The position numbers and the translations under genes are program-made. Below the pieces are notes generated by a model. It was not told the DNA's origin. It saw only the letters and a list, made by a program, of their open reading frames with translations, and did no database searches. A DNA stretch of 64,000 nt from Levilinea sp. (GTDB taxonomy: Bacteria; Chloroflexota; Anaerolineae; Anaerolineales; Anaerolineaceae). The stretch covers positions 1-64,000 of the forward strand of contig JARKPO010000053.1 in the NCBI GenBank assembly GCA_029975215.1. The letters run 5' to 3'. Positions 13,953 to 23,033 of the stretch are shown piece after piece (position 1 is the first letter of the stretch; each line of letters begins with the position of its first letter).

Positions 13953-15923
13953 CTAGGTGTATTGTCTCACAATTTGACCCATTTTGTCAACTTCGTACCC
14001 GGGGAGGTTGTGTACCATCCGGCGGAAGGCGGGGCTTTGCATCAGCTCCAGCAGCGGTTCGAGCAGGCGGCTCTCGTAAAAACGGGTGGGGATGACGAGC
14101 TGGTATTCCTCGCTGAACAAGGGGATGAAGCCGAGGCCCAGCGCCTGCGCCGCCGCCATGACGCCCAGGCCGCAATCGGCCCGCCCGGATGCCACCGCGG
14201 CGGCGACGGCCAGGTGCGTGTATTCTTCCTGCTCGTATCCGCGCACCTGCTCCGGGGCGATTCCCAGCCGGGCCAGGTGAAAATCGAGCAAGACGCGCGT
14301 GCCCGCGCCGCGCTGGCGGTTGACGAAGGTGATCTCAGGCCGGGCCAGGTCGGCCAATCCCTGGATGTTCAGCGGGTTGCCCGCGCGCACCAACAGCCCC
14401 TGGCTCCTGCCGGCCCAGGCCACCAGCGTGACGGGCTGGCCGGGCAGGTACTGGCGGATGTACGCGTCGTTGTAGATGCCCGTGGCCGGGTCGAGCAGGT
14501 GTGAGCCTGCCAGGTGGGCTTCGCCGCGCCGCAAGGCCGCCAGCCCGCCCAGGCTGCCGACGTTGGCCGAGGCCAGCCGCCGCCCGCGCGCCGCGAGCTC
14601 CTGCGCCAGCAGGTCGAGAGTCATATCATGCGAGCCGATGGCGAAGATGGTGCGCTCCAGCTCCGCCTGAGTGCGGTAGAGGCGCACGCGCACGCGCGCT
14701 CCGGCCTCCAGGCCCTGCACTCCGCTGGGAAGGATGCAGATGCCATCGGCGCGCACCAGCGAGGTGATCACCCCCGCCCCGCGCGAGAGCGGCGCGGCCA
14801 GGAGCTTTTCGCCGACCCTCCCGACGACGACGCGCAGGTAATCGTCGTCGCCGGCCGGAGAGGTGACCTTGCGAGTCAACTCGGCTTCCACCTCCACCGG
14901 TTCGCGCGGCGGGCGCCCCAGCCAGGCGGCCAGCAGCGGTTCGACGAAGATCTCGCCGGTGAGCGCCGCCGAGACGGGGTAGCCCGGCACGCCGATCACC
15001 GGAACCTGCCCGCCCTGCGGGCGGCGCACCAGCCCCAAGATCACCGGGTGGCCCGGGCGGACGGCCACGCCATGCACCAGCACTCCCGGAGGGCCCAGGC
15101 TTTCGATCACCCGGGCCGAGAAATCTTCCGAACCGGCCGATGAACCCGCGTTGAGCAGCACCAAATCGCTTTGGGCGGAGGCGGCCAGCACCTGGGCGCG
15201 GATCCGGTCAAAGTCATCCGGGCAGATCGGCAGGCGCACCGCCTCTCCGCCCCAGCCCTGCACCTGGGCCGCCAGGACGAGGCTGTTGTATTCGATGATC
15301 TCTCCGCGTTGGACGGGCTGCCCCACCGGCACCAGCTCGCTGCCGGTGGGGAGGATGCTCACGCGCGGCCTGCGCGCCGCCGCGATGGAAGTGTGCCCGC
15401 TGGCGGCGATGGCCCCCAGGTCCACCGGCCGGAGCGTGTGCCCGGCGGGGAGCACCAGCTCGGTGGCAACGATATCCTCGCCCATCGGGCGCACGTGGCT
15501 CCAGGGGGGCAGCGCCTCGCGCAGGCGGATGCTCTCGGGGCGGCGCGGATCTGCGGCGGGGTGTTCGGAGGAGTCCAGGGCTTCGACGTTTTCGATCGGG
15601 ACGACGGCGTTGGCCCAATCGGGCAGGGGGTCGCCGGTGTCCACGTAGACGGTCTGTTCGCCCGCCAGCAGCGTCACCGGGCGGGATGGGGCCGCCCCGG
15701 CCGTATCGGCGGCGCGCAGGGCAAAGCCGTCCATCGCGGCGGCGTGGTAGTGCGGGGAGGATAGTCGCGCCCAGACGGGTTCCGCCAGGACGCGCCCAAC
15801 CGCGGCTTCATCGAGCGGGAGCCGTTCTGAGCCAAGCACCTGCCACAGCCCGGCCTGGGCCAGGGCTTCTTGCAGGCGGGCTTTGGCCTGAGCGAGCGGG
15901 ATATCATGCAGGTAGATGGTCAT
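13953..15923 (-). CDS. MoeA molybdotransferase fused to a periplasmic-binding-protein-like domain
   Basis: 656 aa. Residues 1-415 are MoeA: MDGFALRAADT, VDTGDPLPDWANAVVPIE, the molybdopterin-binding NAGSSAGSEDF loop, and GVPGYPVSAALTG. Residues about 430-656 are a type-2 PBP-like domain (IGSHDMTLDLLAQEL, NVGSLGGLAALRRGE, RQRGAGTRVLLDF), as in COG1910/LysR-substrate domains that bind oxyanions. The fusion is known in several archaea and bacteria and is thought to link Mo cofactor synthesis to molybdate or tungstate sensing. No ribosome site is visible before the ATG. A single-domain MoeA is encoded just upstream, so the two may handle different metals. Confidence 0.9.
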   Translation of the reverse strand: MTIYLHDIPLAQAKARLQEALAQAGLWQVLGSERLPLDEAAVGRVLAEPVWARLSSPHYHAAAMDGFALRAADTAGAAPSRPVTLLAGEQTVYVDTGDPLPDWANAVVPIENVEALDSSEHPAADPRRPESIRLREALPPWSHVRPMGEDIVATELVLPAGHTLRPVDLGAIAASGHTSIAAARRPRVSILPTGSELVPVGQPVQRGEIIEYNSLVLAAQVQGWGGEAVRLPICPDDFDRIRAQVLAASAQSDLVLLNAGSSAGSEDFSARVIESLGPPGVLVHGVAVRPGHPVILGLVRRPQGGQVPVIGVPGYPVSAALTGEIFVEPLLAAWLGRPPREPVEVEAELTRKVTSPAGDDDYLRVVVGRVGEKLLAAPLSRGAGVITSLVRADGICILPSGVQGLEAGARVRVRLYRTQAELERTIFAIGSHDMTLDLLAQELAARGRRLASANVGSLGGLAALRRGEAHLAGSHLLDPATGIYNDAYIRQYLPGQPVTLVAWAGRSQGLLVRAGNPLNIQGLADLARPEITFVNRQRGAGTRVLLDFHLARLGIAPEQVRGYEQEEYTHLAVAAAVASGRADCGLGVMAAAQALGLGFIPLFSEEYQLVIPTRFYESRLLEPLLELMQSPAFRRMVHNLPGYEVDKMGQIVRQYT

Positions 15924-15939
15924 TTTTTTAATAGAAGAT

Positions 15940-16056
15940 AACCACAGAGAGCACAGAGAAGTTTCTATTAAAGAGTGGAGAGTAATTCTTCTTCAACACA
16001 GGTTTCCTTTTCGTCATCCTGCTCCTCTCTCCGTGTTCTCCATGCCCTTTGTGGTT
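15940..16056. repeat. Short intergenic element with imperfect inverted ends
   Basis: AACCACAGAGAGCACAGAGAA (15940-15960, arm broken here into its visible form of 21 positions) pairs in inverted orientation with 16036-16056, 17 of 21 positions matching. The element fills the gap between the two moeA genes. ACCACAGAG-type blocks are common dispersed repeats in many bacterial genomes. No coding potential or promoter is evident. Confidence 0.4.
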
Positions 16057-16064
16057 GAATCTTC

Positions 16065-17303
16065 TCATAGCAGCACAACCTCAACCAGAGCGCCCACTTC
16101 CAGGCCGTTTGCGTCGGCGGGGATGCGCAGCAGGCCGTCGGCCTGGGCGAGGGTGAAGATCAGGTTGCTCTTGTAGAAGATCGGCTCGGCCAGCCACGCC
16201 CCGGTAGAATCGCGCGAGAGCTTCACGGGCACGTAATCTTCACGCCCGGCCTGCGAGGGGAGGTTGAGCGCCAGCCGCGCGCTGAGCGCAGGCCGCGGCC
16301 TGCCGCCCGGCAGGCCCAGCAGGCGCTCGATGACCGGGATGACGAACAGTCCGGCGATGACCAGCGCGCTGACGGGGTTGCCCGGCAGGCCGATGACGGG
16401 CTTGCCATCGCAGACTGCCAGGATGGTGGGCTTGCCGGGCTTGACGTTGACCCCGTGCACCAGCACCCCGGGGCTGCCCATCTGCCCGATGACCCCGGCC
16501 GTCAGGTCGCGCGCAGAGGCCGACGAACCGGCGGTGATCACCACCAGGTCGCATTCCACCAGAGCGCGGCCGAGGGCGCCGTGCAGCGCGGCGCGGTCAT
16601 CCGGCAGGATGCCGTAGGGGCAAGGGATGCCGCCGTGGGCGGTGACGAGCGCAGAAAGGGTGTGGGTGTTCACATCACGCACCTGCCCGGGCGCGGGCGT
16701 CTGGTGGGATGGGACGATCTCATCCCCGCTGGAGAGAACCCCCACCCGCGGGCGGGCTGCGACGGACACCTCGCCGATTCCCAGGGCCATCAGCCCGCCG
16801 ATCTCCGCCGGGCGCAGCAGCGCGCCGGCCGGGAGGACTTCTTGCCCCCGCCGGACGTCCTCGCCCTGGTGCAAGACGTTCTCTCCAGGCGCGGCGGCCC
16901 GCAGCACTTCCACCTCTCCGGCGCGGGCGGCCTGGGTGTGCTCGAGCATCACCACCGCGTCTGCGCCGGAGGGGAGCATCCCGCCGGTATGGATCAACGC
17001 AGCCTGCCCGGGGTGGAGCTCAAATGCGGGCGCGCGGCCCATCGGAACCTCTCCGGCCAGGGCGAGGTAGGCGGGCAGGCTTTCGGATGCGCCGAATGTA
17101 TCGCGGGCGCGCACGGCGAAGCCGTCCACCGTGCTGCGCGAGAATCCGGGCAGGTCTTCAGGTGCAGAGATGGCCTGCGCGCTGACCCGCCCGAGCGACT
17201 GCCCGACCGGCACCCGCTCGGCTTTCACCTGCGCGGGGGGCAGGTTTTGAAGCAATAAATTCAAGGCTTCTGCGGGTGGCAGCAGAGTGAGGAATTCGGG
17301 CAT
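16065..17303 (-). CDS. moeA: Molybdopterin molybdotransferase MoeA
   Basis: 412 aa, standard MoeA length. Conserved stretches are RSTVDGFAVRARDT, HTGGMLPSGADAVVMLE, the ITAGSSASARDLT loop, the KPGKPTILAV segment and GLPGNPVSA. It inserts molybdate into adenylylated molybdopterin. It starts 3 bases after the UbiA-like gene ends, so it probably shares that transcript. The second, PBP-fused MoeA lies just downstream. Confidence 0.93.
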   Translation of the reverse strand: MPEFLTLLPPAEALNLLLQNLPPAQVKAERVPVGQSLGRVSAQAISAPEDLPGFSRSTVDGFAVRARDTFGASESLPAYLALAGEVPMGRAPAFELHPGQAALIHTGGMLPSGADAVVMLEHTQAARAGEVEVLRAAAPGENVLHQGEDVRRGQEVLPAGALLRPAEIGGLMALGIGEVSVAARPRVGVLSSGDEIVPSHQTPAPGQVRDVNTHTLSALVTAHGGIPCPYGILPDDRAALHGALGRALVECDLVVITAGSSASARDLTAGVIGQMGSPGVLVHGVNVKPGKPTILAVCDGKPVIGLPGNPVSALVIAGLFVIPVIERLLGLPGGRPRPALSARLALNLPSQAGREDYVPVKLSRDSTGAWLAEPIFYKSNLIFTLAQADGLLRIPADANGLEVGALVEVVLL

Positions 17304-17306
17304 GCG

Positions 17307-18203
17307 TCACCCCGTCCAGAGCGCCAGGGTGATAAAGTAAGCCGTCAACGCCAGGCTGGCGGCAGCCGTGATGGCCAGCAGGCGCCAGCGCGGTTTGGCC
17401 CCCGCGGCAATGCTCTGCAATTGGAAAATCTGGAACAGCCCGACGGGCAGGCCCAGCAGCCCGGGCCAGGTGAGGTTCCAGGGCAGGCCGGCCAGCGCAG
17501 CCGTGCCCAGCAGCAAGAACGCGGTGAGGACGAGCAGGTTGTGGACGAAAATGCCGCGCTGCCAGCCCAGGCGGGTGAGCATGTTCTTTCGCTCGACGAT
17601 GGAATCATCGGCATAGGTTTCGAATCTCAGCACCAGCGCCGCGGCCAGGCAGAGGAAAGTCAGTGGAAAGGTGAGGAAAGCCAGCAGGCGGTGCAGCTCG
17701 CCGTATTGCAGCAAACAGGCCAGGACGGGGGTGATATTGGCCAGGAAGATAGACACGACCAGCTCGCCATAACCGGAATGCGCCAGACGCAGCGGCGGGA
17801 CGGCATACGCCAGGGCCAGGACTAACCCCAGGCCGAGCACCAGCAAGGCGGAAGGGTTGAGGGCCCCATCGGCGAAGAGCAGCACCGTGAGCGCCGCGCC
17901 GATGGTGAGGGTGGTGGCGGCAATCTGGATCAGGTTGATGCGCAGCAGACGCGGCGGTTCGCCGGGTTTGCGCGGGGCTTCGCGCAGCGGCGAGCGGTCA
18001 AAGTACTCACGCAGGAAGTAGCTGCTGAGCAGCAAAATGAGCACTGCCGCCTGGCCGATCAGGTAGGCCGACCAGTCGATGGGCGAGCCCAGGTAGTTGG
18101 CGATGCCCGCGCCGAGCGAATAGGTGAGCGCCGATGCCAGCAGCACCCACGGATGCGCGATGCGCAGAATTTCTTGAGCAGGGGAAGGCGAAGGTTGATC
18201 CAT
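17307..18203 (-). CDS. UbiA-family prenyltransferase-like membrane protein
   Basis: 298 aa, about eight TM helices. The second aspartate-rich loop is visible as YADDSIVERKNMLTRLGWQRG, a MenA/UbiA-type pattern. The first motif is degenerate (SSYFLREYFDRSPLRE) and lacks the usual NxxxDxxxD, so catalytic activity and substrate are uncertain. The start at 18203 overlaps the proline dehydrogenase stop by one base (TGATG); the longer frame lies within that gene. Translational coupling to proline dehydrogenase is clear, but no metabolic link is obvious. Confidence 0.7.
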   Translation of the reverse strand: MDQPSPSPAQEILRIAHPWVLLASALTYSLGAGIANYLGSPIDWSAYLIGQAAVLILLLSSYFLREYFDRSPLREAPRKPGEPPRLLRINLIQIAATTLTIGAALTVLLFADGALNPSALLVLGLGLVLALAYAVPPLRLAHSGYGELVVSIFLANITPVLACLLQYGELHRLLAFLTFPLTFLCLAAALVLRFETYADDSIVERKNMLTRLGWQRGIFVHNLLVLTAFLLLGTAALAGLPWNLTWPGLLGLPVGLFQIFQLQSIAAGAKPRWRLLAITAAASLALTAYFITLALWTG

Positions 18204-19162
18204 CAATTTCGCAGCAGGTTGGTCAAGAAGAATCGCAGGTTGTCTGGGCGCTCGCCCAGTCGGCGCATGAGGTAAGGATACCAGTGTGAGCCGTACGGCA
18301 CATACACCCGCACCGGGTAACCGGCGGCGGAGAGGGCCGCTTGCAGGTCGCGGCGAATGCCGTAGAGCATTTGAAATTCGAGCGCGCGCTGCGAGAGGCC
18401 CAGGCCGGCGGCTGCCTGGCGGGCATGGGCGATCCGCGCCGGGTCGTGGGTGGCAATGGCCGGAACGGGCGGGAAGCGCCCGTCTGCGCTCGCCTCCGGC
18501 GCGCCGCGTTCCTGCGCGCGCTGGAGGAGGAAGGCAGCCTGCCGGTCGAAAGCTGCACTCACCTCGGCCCTGCGCCGGTATGCCAGCGCAGCGGGTTCGT
18601 TGTAGGCGCCCTTGCACAGCCGCACGCGCCCGGCGGCATCCAGGACCGCGCGCAGGTCGGAACCGGTCCGGCGCAGGTAGGCCTGCAAGACGATGCCCAC
18701 GTTTTCGTAGCCGCTCCGCAAGGCCTGCAGGTACAGGCCGAGGATGGCTTCGGTCAGCGAGCTGTCTTCCATATCAATGCGCACGAAGTTGCGCAGCGCT
18801 CGCGCCCGATCGAGAATGGTAAAGAGCAGTTCCCGGCAGAGGTCGGGGTCGATCAGCAGGCCCAGCTGGCTGAGTTTGATCGAGACGTTGGCTCGCGCGT
18901 TCCAGCGGTCGATCTCCTCGAGCAGGGCCCGGATTTCCTCCGCCGCGCTGCGCGCTTGGGCGGCCGTGGTGGTCGATTCGCCCAGGTGGTCGAGCGAGGC
19001 CTGGATGCCGCGCTCCTGCAGGCGCGCAACGGCGCGGAGAGCCTCGGCCCGGTCAACCCCGGCGACGAAACGGGCTGCCGCCCTCCGGGCAAAGCCGGAG
19101 CGGGTGAGCCAGCGCTGCGCCCAGCGAGCCCTGGAAAGCGAATCGAAGAACGCGCGGAGCAT
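18203..19162 (-). CDS. Proline dehydrogenase
   Basis: 319 aa monofunctional PRODH of the compact bacterial type. Visible family patterns are ASLDHLGEST, ANVSIKLSQLGL, FVRIDMEDSS, GIVLQAYLRRT, RLCKGAYNEP, AIATHDP and the C-terminal VRVYVPYGSHWYPYLMRRL, which carries the substrate-binding Arg pair. It oxidises proline to pyrroline-5-carboxylate with FAD and passes electrons to quinone. No P5C dehydrogenase is encoded nearby. Confidence 0.92.
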   Translation of the reverse strand: MLRAFFDSLSRARWAQRWLTRSGFARRAAARFVAGVDRAEALRAVARLQERGIQASLDHLGESTTTAAQARSAAEEIRALLEEIDRWNARANVSIKLSQLGLLIDPDLCRELLFTILDRARALRNFVRIDMEDSSLTEAILGLYLQALRSGYENVGIVLQAYLRRTGSDLRAVLDAAGRVRLCKGAYNEPAALAYRRRAEVSAAFDRQAAFLLQRAQERGAPEASADGRFPPVPAIATHDPARIAHARQAAAGLGLSQRALEFQMLYGIRRDLQAALSAAGYPVRVYVPYGSHWYPYLMRRLGERPDNLRFFLTNLLRN

Positions 19163-19314
19163 CGGGATGATTCTAACATGCTTTGCCGGAACAGGCCGCC
19201 CGGCCCGGCTGCGCCGCAGGGCAGCCGGAGCGCTTTCTTCGAGGGGGCGGCGGGAGGTTTCTTTGATATAATTTCTTTAATATTGTTTCCCGTTGGCTTT
19301 CAAAACGCAGTACT

Positions 19315-19342
19315 TTGTCAAATGTAATTTGGTGCATATTCT
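19315..19342 (+). promoter_or_regulatory. Putative sigma-70-type promoter of the amino acid ABC operon
   Basis: TTGTCA (19315-19320), 16-base spacer, TATTCT (19337-19342). Transcription would start near 19349, giving a leader of about 68 bases before the ATG at 19417. The 254-base gap holds no other element I can assign. Confidence 0.45.
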
Positions 19343-19416
19343 GGAGGCGAAACCCCCAAGATCCGCATCAAAATCAGTTTGACGAACCATTCAGTGTACA
19401 AAGGAGATGAAAGAAG

Positions 19417-20181
19417 ATGAAGCGTGTTTCTTTGATTCTTGTTTCTGTGCTTGTCCTGGCGGCTCTGCTGCTGGGGGCCTGCGCGCCCGCTGCAACGCCT
19501 GCGGCCGGCAAGACCAAAGTGCGCGTCGCCACCGACGCCACCTTCCCGCCCTTCGAGCTGGTCGATGAGAACACCAAAGACCTGACCGGCTTTGACGTGG
19601 AACTGATGAAAGCCATTGCTGCGAAGGCCAACTTTGAACTCGAGTGGACGAACGTCGGGTTCGATTCGCTCCTGGCAGGCATCTCGGAGTGCCAGTATGA
19701 CGTGGCGATCGCCGCGATCACCATCACCGATGAGCGCAAAGCGACGATGACCTTCTCCGATCCCTACATCAACGCGGGGCAGATCGTCACCGTGCGCAAG
19801 GAAACCACCGAGATCAAGAGCAAGGATGATCTGACCGGCAAGAAGATCGGCGCGCAGATCGGCACCACCGGCGCGATCGAAGCCGGCAACATCAGCGGCG
19901 CCGAGGTCAAGACGTATGACTCCTACGACCAGGCTTTCCTCGACCTGGCCAACGGGCAGATCGACGCCGTGATCGCCGATTACCCGACCACGCTGGCCTT
20001 CCTGGCCACCAACCCCGATAAGCTGATGACGGTGGGCAGCGTCTTCACCGACGAGAACTACGGCATCGCCATCTGCAATAAGAAGACCGACCTGGCCGGG
20101 CCGATCAACAACGCGCTCAAGGCGTTGAAGGACGACGGGACGATCAAATCGCTCGAAGATAAGTGGCTGGCGGGCAAGTAA
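19417..20181 (+). CDS. Polar amino acid ABC transporter substrate-binding lipoprotein
   Basis: 254 aa. Lipoprotein signal with lipobox LLGAC (Cys22). The mature part is a family-3 solute-binding protein: VRVATDATFPPFE, LTGFDVELMKAIA, ECQYDVAIAAITITDER (the Arg that grips the ligand carboxylate precedes KATMTFS), and GAQIGTTGAIEA. AAAGGAGATG precedes the start. The exact amino acid cannot be read from the sequence. First gene of a three-gene importer operon. Confidence 0.92.
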   Translation: MKRVSLILVSVLVLAALLLGACAPAATPAAGKTKVRVATDATFPPFELVDENTKDLTGFDVELMKAIAAKANFELEWTNVGFDSLLAGISECQYDVAIAAITITDERKATMTFSDPYINAGQIVTVRKETTEIKSKDDLTGKKIGAQIGTTGAIEAGNISGAEVKTYDSYDQAFLDLANGQIDAVIADYPTTLAFLATNPDKLMTVGSVFTDENYGIAICNKKTDLAGPINNALKALKDDGTIKSLEDKWLAGK

Positions 20182-20195
20182 CCTTGCTTCAGGAG

Positions 20196-20221
20196 GAGGG
20201 CCGGGGTCATTCCCGGCCCTC
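20196..20221 (+). terminator. Intercistronic hairpin between binding protein and permease genes
   Basis: Perfect 10-bp stem GAGGGCCGGG (20196-20205) with its complement (20212-20221), 6-base loop, no T run. Such hairpins after the binding-protein gene typically stabilise the upstream mRNA or partly stop transcription, so that the binding protein is made in excess over the permease and ATPase. Confidence 0.5.
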
Positions 20222-20290
20222 CCAGAAAACGATGCCAGGCCGGGCTGCCGTGCAGCCGGCGGGGAAATCCGAAAAACCAGGTGAACCCAC

Positions 20291-21115
20291 ATGACCTCTG
20301 AGACGAATACGAAGATCGATCCGCACCTGCCGACGATCGCCGCGAACGAGAATCACCGCCGGTTCGACGCAGGCTGGCTGCTGGTCATTGGCGCAGCCGT
20401 GCTGCTGGTCGTCCTCATCTGGCTGGTGGGCGATCCGTTCAACCGGATCGCGAAATTCGTGCTGGATGGGGTGCGCGTCACCGTGCTGGTGACGGTGGTG
20501 ACTTTTGTGCTGGTGCTGATCGTCGGGATGATCGGCGCGCTGGGGAGGCTCTCGCGCATCGGCGTGATCCGCGGCATTGCCACCGTGTACGTGGAAGTCG
20601 TGCGCGGCATCCCGCTGCTGGTGCAGCTCTACTTCTGGTATTATGCCTTCCCTTCCATCGTGCGCGACCTGGGCGCGGCCTGGAACGTGGCAGGGATGAA
20701 GGATTTCGTCGCCAACCCGTATGTGATGGCGATCCTCGGGTTGACGCTGTGCTACGCGGCCTACATGACCGAAGTGTACCGGGCGGGCATCCAGAGTATT
20801 GCCAAGGGGCAAATGGAAGCCGCGCGCAGCCTGGGGATGACGTACTTCCAGGCCATGCGTTACATCATCCTCCCGCAGGCCTTTCGGGTGATCCTCCCGC
20901 CGGTGGGGAACGAGTTCATCACCCTGCTCAAAGATTCTTCACTCGTCTCGGCGGTGGCGGTGGCCGACCTGACTCGCCGGGGGCGCGAATTCCAGGCCAT
21001 CACGCCTCTGCCGCTGCACATTTACCTGATGATCGGCCTGATGTACCTGATCATGACCCTGCTTTCTGCCCGCGTGGTTGCCCTGCTGGAGGCCCGCGTG
21101 GTGCGGGAGCGTTGA
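20291..21115 (+). CDS. Amino acid ABC transporter permease (HisM/GlnP type)
   Basis: 274 aa. A hydrophilic N-terminus of about 25 residues precedes five or more TM helices. The His/Glu/Gln-Arg-opine subfamily marks are [14 protein letters not shown] near residue 100 and the EAA loop [21 protein letters not shown], which docks to the ATPase. Ends one base before the ATPase ATG. Confidence 0.93.
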   Translation: MTSETNTKIDPHLPTIAANENHRRFDAGWLLVIGAAVLLVVLIWLVGDPFNRIAKFVLDGVRVTVLVTVVTFVLVLIVGMIGALGRLSRIGVIRGIATVYVEVVRGIPLLVQLYFWYYAFPSIVRDLGAAWNVAGMKDFVANPYVMAILGLTLCYAAYMTEVYRAGIQSIAKGQMEAARSLGMTYFQAMRYIILPQAFRVILPPVGNEFITLLKDSSLVSAVAVADLTRRGREFQAITPLPLHIYLMIGLMYLIMTLLSARVVALLEARVVRER

Positions 21116-21116
21116 G

Positions 21117-21845
21117 ATGACCCCTATCATCCAGATCGAAAACATCCACAAGTACTTCGGGCGTGTGCATGCGCTCAAGGGCGTCAGCCTCGAAATCCAA
21201 AAGGGCGAGGTGGTGGTGATTATCGGCCCCTCCGGCTCGGGCAAATCCACGCTGCTGCGCTGCATCAACCGCCTGGAGGAATTCGACCAGGGCAAAATCA
21301 TCGTGGACGGCATCCCGCTCGACACGGCCGAGAATATCAACGCCGTGCGCACCGAGGTCGGGATGGTCTTCCAGCAGTTCAACCTTTTCCCTCACCTCTC
21401 CGTGGTGGATAATATCACCCTGGCCCAGCGCATCATCCGCAAGCGGGAGAAAGCCGAAGCAGAAGAAATCGCCATGCAGCTGCTCAATAAGGTGGGCATC
21501 CCTGAAAAAGCCAAAGCCCTCCCCGGCCAGCTCTCCGGCGGCCAGCAGCAGCGCGTGGCCATTGCCCGCGCCCTGGCCATGAACCCCAAGATCATGCTCT
21601 TCGACGAGCCTACCAGCGCCCTCGACCCCGAAATGATCCAGGAAGTGCTGGATGTGATGATGAATTTGGCCCAGGAAGGTATGACCATGGTGGTAGTGTC
21701 GCACGAAATGGGCTTTGCCCGCGCCGCCGCCAACCGGGCCATCCTCATGGACAGCGGCCAAATCATCGAAGAAGCCCCACCCAACATCCTTTTCACCAAC
21801 CCCACCCAGGAGCGCACCAAAGAGTTCCTTTCCCGGGTGCTTTAA
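21117..21845 (+). CDS. Amino acid ABC transporter ATP-binding protein (GlnQ/HisP type)
   Basis: 242 aa. Walker [11 protein letters not shown]-loop [10 protein letters not shown], signature LSGGQQQR, Walker [14 protein letters not shown] and switch His in VVSHEM are all intact, so it should be active. Start at 21117, right after the permease stop. The codon style within this one gene changes from GAG/CCG/ACG-rich in the first third to GAA/CCC/ACC-rich afterwards, which is the compositional boundary of the window. Confidence 0.94.
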   Translation: MTPIIQIENIHKYFGRVHALKGVSLEIQKGEVVVIIGPSGSGKSTLLRCINRLEEFDQGKIIVDGIPLDTAENINAVRTEVGMVFQQFNLFPHLSVVDNITLAQRIIRKREKAEAEEIAMQLLNKVGIPEKAKALPGQLSGGQQQRVAIARALAMNPKIMLFDEPTSALDPEMIQEVLDVMMNLAQEGMTMVVVSHEMGFARAAANRAILMDSGQIIEEAPPNILFTNPTQERTKEFLSRVL

Positions 21846-21875
21846 CGCTCGCTATTTCTCCGTTCCTCCCCAACC

Positions 21876-21908
21876 GCGCCCCGCATTTGCATGCGGGGCG
21901 CACTTTTT
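21876..21908 (+). terminator. Intrinsic terminator of the amino acid ABC operon
   Basis: An 11-bp perfect stem (GCGCCCCGCAT at 21876-21886 with 21891-21901), 4-base loop, then TTTTT at 21904-21908, 30 bases after the ATPase stop. Confidence 0.88.
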
Positions 21909-21945
21909 GCCTGCCCCCATCTCTACATTTGCCGCAGCCCTTTTT

Positions 21946-21974
21946 TTGACATTTGTCTTCAATTGTGCTATTAA
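21946..21974 (+). promoter_or_regulatory. Strong putative promoter of the metallo-hydrolase gene
   Basis: Consensus TTGACA (21946-21951), exact 17-base spacer, TATTAA (21969-21974). Predicted start of transcription is near 21981, about 60 bases ahead of the ATG at 22042, which has its own AGGAAGG site. Confidence 0.6.
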
Positions 21975-22041
21975 TACTCTTCGAATTACTTCGCATACCG
22001 CCGGTTAACCAGACCGGTTTGTCAAAGAACAGGAAGGCTCC

Positions 22042-22938
22042 ATGCAGCGCGAACGCGTCTCTGAAAATGTATACTGGTTTCAAAGCGATGTCTATGCACA
22101 GGTAACCGCCGGGGTCATCACCGGCCCCCAATGGGCTGTCGTCATTGACACCCTGGCTATTCCCGATGAAACCCTGGCCATGCGCTCCTTCATCGAGGAA
22201 GAACTCAGCGTTCCTGTTCGCTACATTATCAACACCCACAACCACGCCGACCACACCTGGGGAAACTGCTTCTTCCCCGGCGCCACCATCGTCGCCCACA
22301 GCCTCACCGGCCAGATCATGGCCGAGCGCGGCCAAACCGCACTGGAAGCCGCCCGCAAGCAAAACCCGGCCTTCAAGAACGTCAAAATTGTCCTGCCCCA
22401 CCTCACCTTTGACGAGGGTCAGATCACCCTGCGCGTGGGCAAGAAAAACCTGGTGCTGTTCTCCACCCCCGGCCACAGCCGAGACGGCATCTCTGTTCTG
22501 GTGGAAGAAGACCGCGTGCTCTTCGCCGGGGATGCCTTCATGCCCGTCCCCTATGTGGTGGACGGCAACCTGGATCAGCTCTCCGAAACCATGAAATCTT
22601 TGGGCAAAATGGGCCTGGAAAATATCATCCAGGGCCACGGGGATATCATCCTGCGCGGTGAAATAGACAACGCCGTCAAAGAAAACATCGCCTATCTCAG
22701 CGCCGTGCGCAAATCCGTCAAGTCCGCCCTCAAGCGCCGCAACCCCCTGGAAGCCCTCTCCCAGGTGGATATCTCCGCCTGCGGCAAGAGCCGTGTCTAT
22801 CTCGGCGGGCTGGCCGAAGACCTCCACCGCCGCAATTTGCGCGCCGTGCTCAAGCAAATGGCTGAGGCCGAAGGCATGGATCTGGCCGCCATCGTCGCCA
22901 TCGCCCAGCAGGAGCAGGAGTACGAAGAAGACGTTTAA
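22042..22938 (+). CDS. MBL-fold metallo-hydrolase
   Basis: 298 aa. Metallo-beta-lactamase fold with the zinc motif THNHADHTWG (about residues 70-79), the third His in STPGHSRDGIS, the bridging Asp in LFAGDAFMP and the last His in IQGHGD. The C-terminal 80 residues are helical and charged. The core resembles glyoxalase-II and SoxH-like hydrolases. The substrate is not evident and no pathway partner is adjacent. Closed by its own terminator. Confidence 0.88.
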   Translation: MQRERVSENVYWFQSDVYAQVTAGVITGPQWAVVIDTLAIPDETLAMRSFIEEELSVPVRYIINTHNHADHTWGNCFFPGATIVAHSLTGQIMAERGQTALEAARKQNPAFKNVKIVLPHLTFDEGQITLRVGKKNLVLFSTPGHSRDGISVLVEEDRVLFAGDAFMPVPYVVDGNLDQLSETMKSLGKMGLENIIQGHGDIILRGEIDNAVKENIAYLSAVRKSVKSALKRRNPLEALSQVDISACGKSRVYLGGLAEDLHRRNLRAVLKQMAEAEGMDLAAIVAIAQQEQEYEEDV

Positions 22939-22975
22939 CCCCTCTCTCCCTTGTCCTCGCCCCATTTGTAATAGA

Positions 22976-23015
22976 AAGATCACCCCACACAACGGTCGGG
23001 GTGATCTTATTTTTT
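22976..23015 (+). terminator. Intrinsic terminator after the metallo-hydrolase gene
   Basis: An 11-bp stem AAGATCACCCC (22976-22986) with GGGGTGATCTT (22998-23008), then a T-rich run ATTTTTT. It lies between convergent genes and may also slow transcription arriving from plsY. Confidence 0.85.
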
Positions 23016-23033
23016 CGTCTCCGATGGGTCAGG

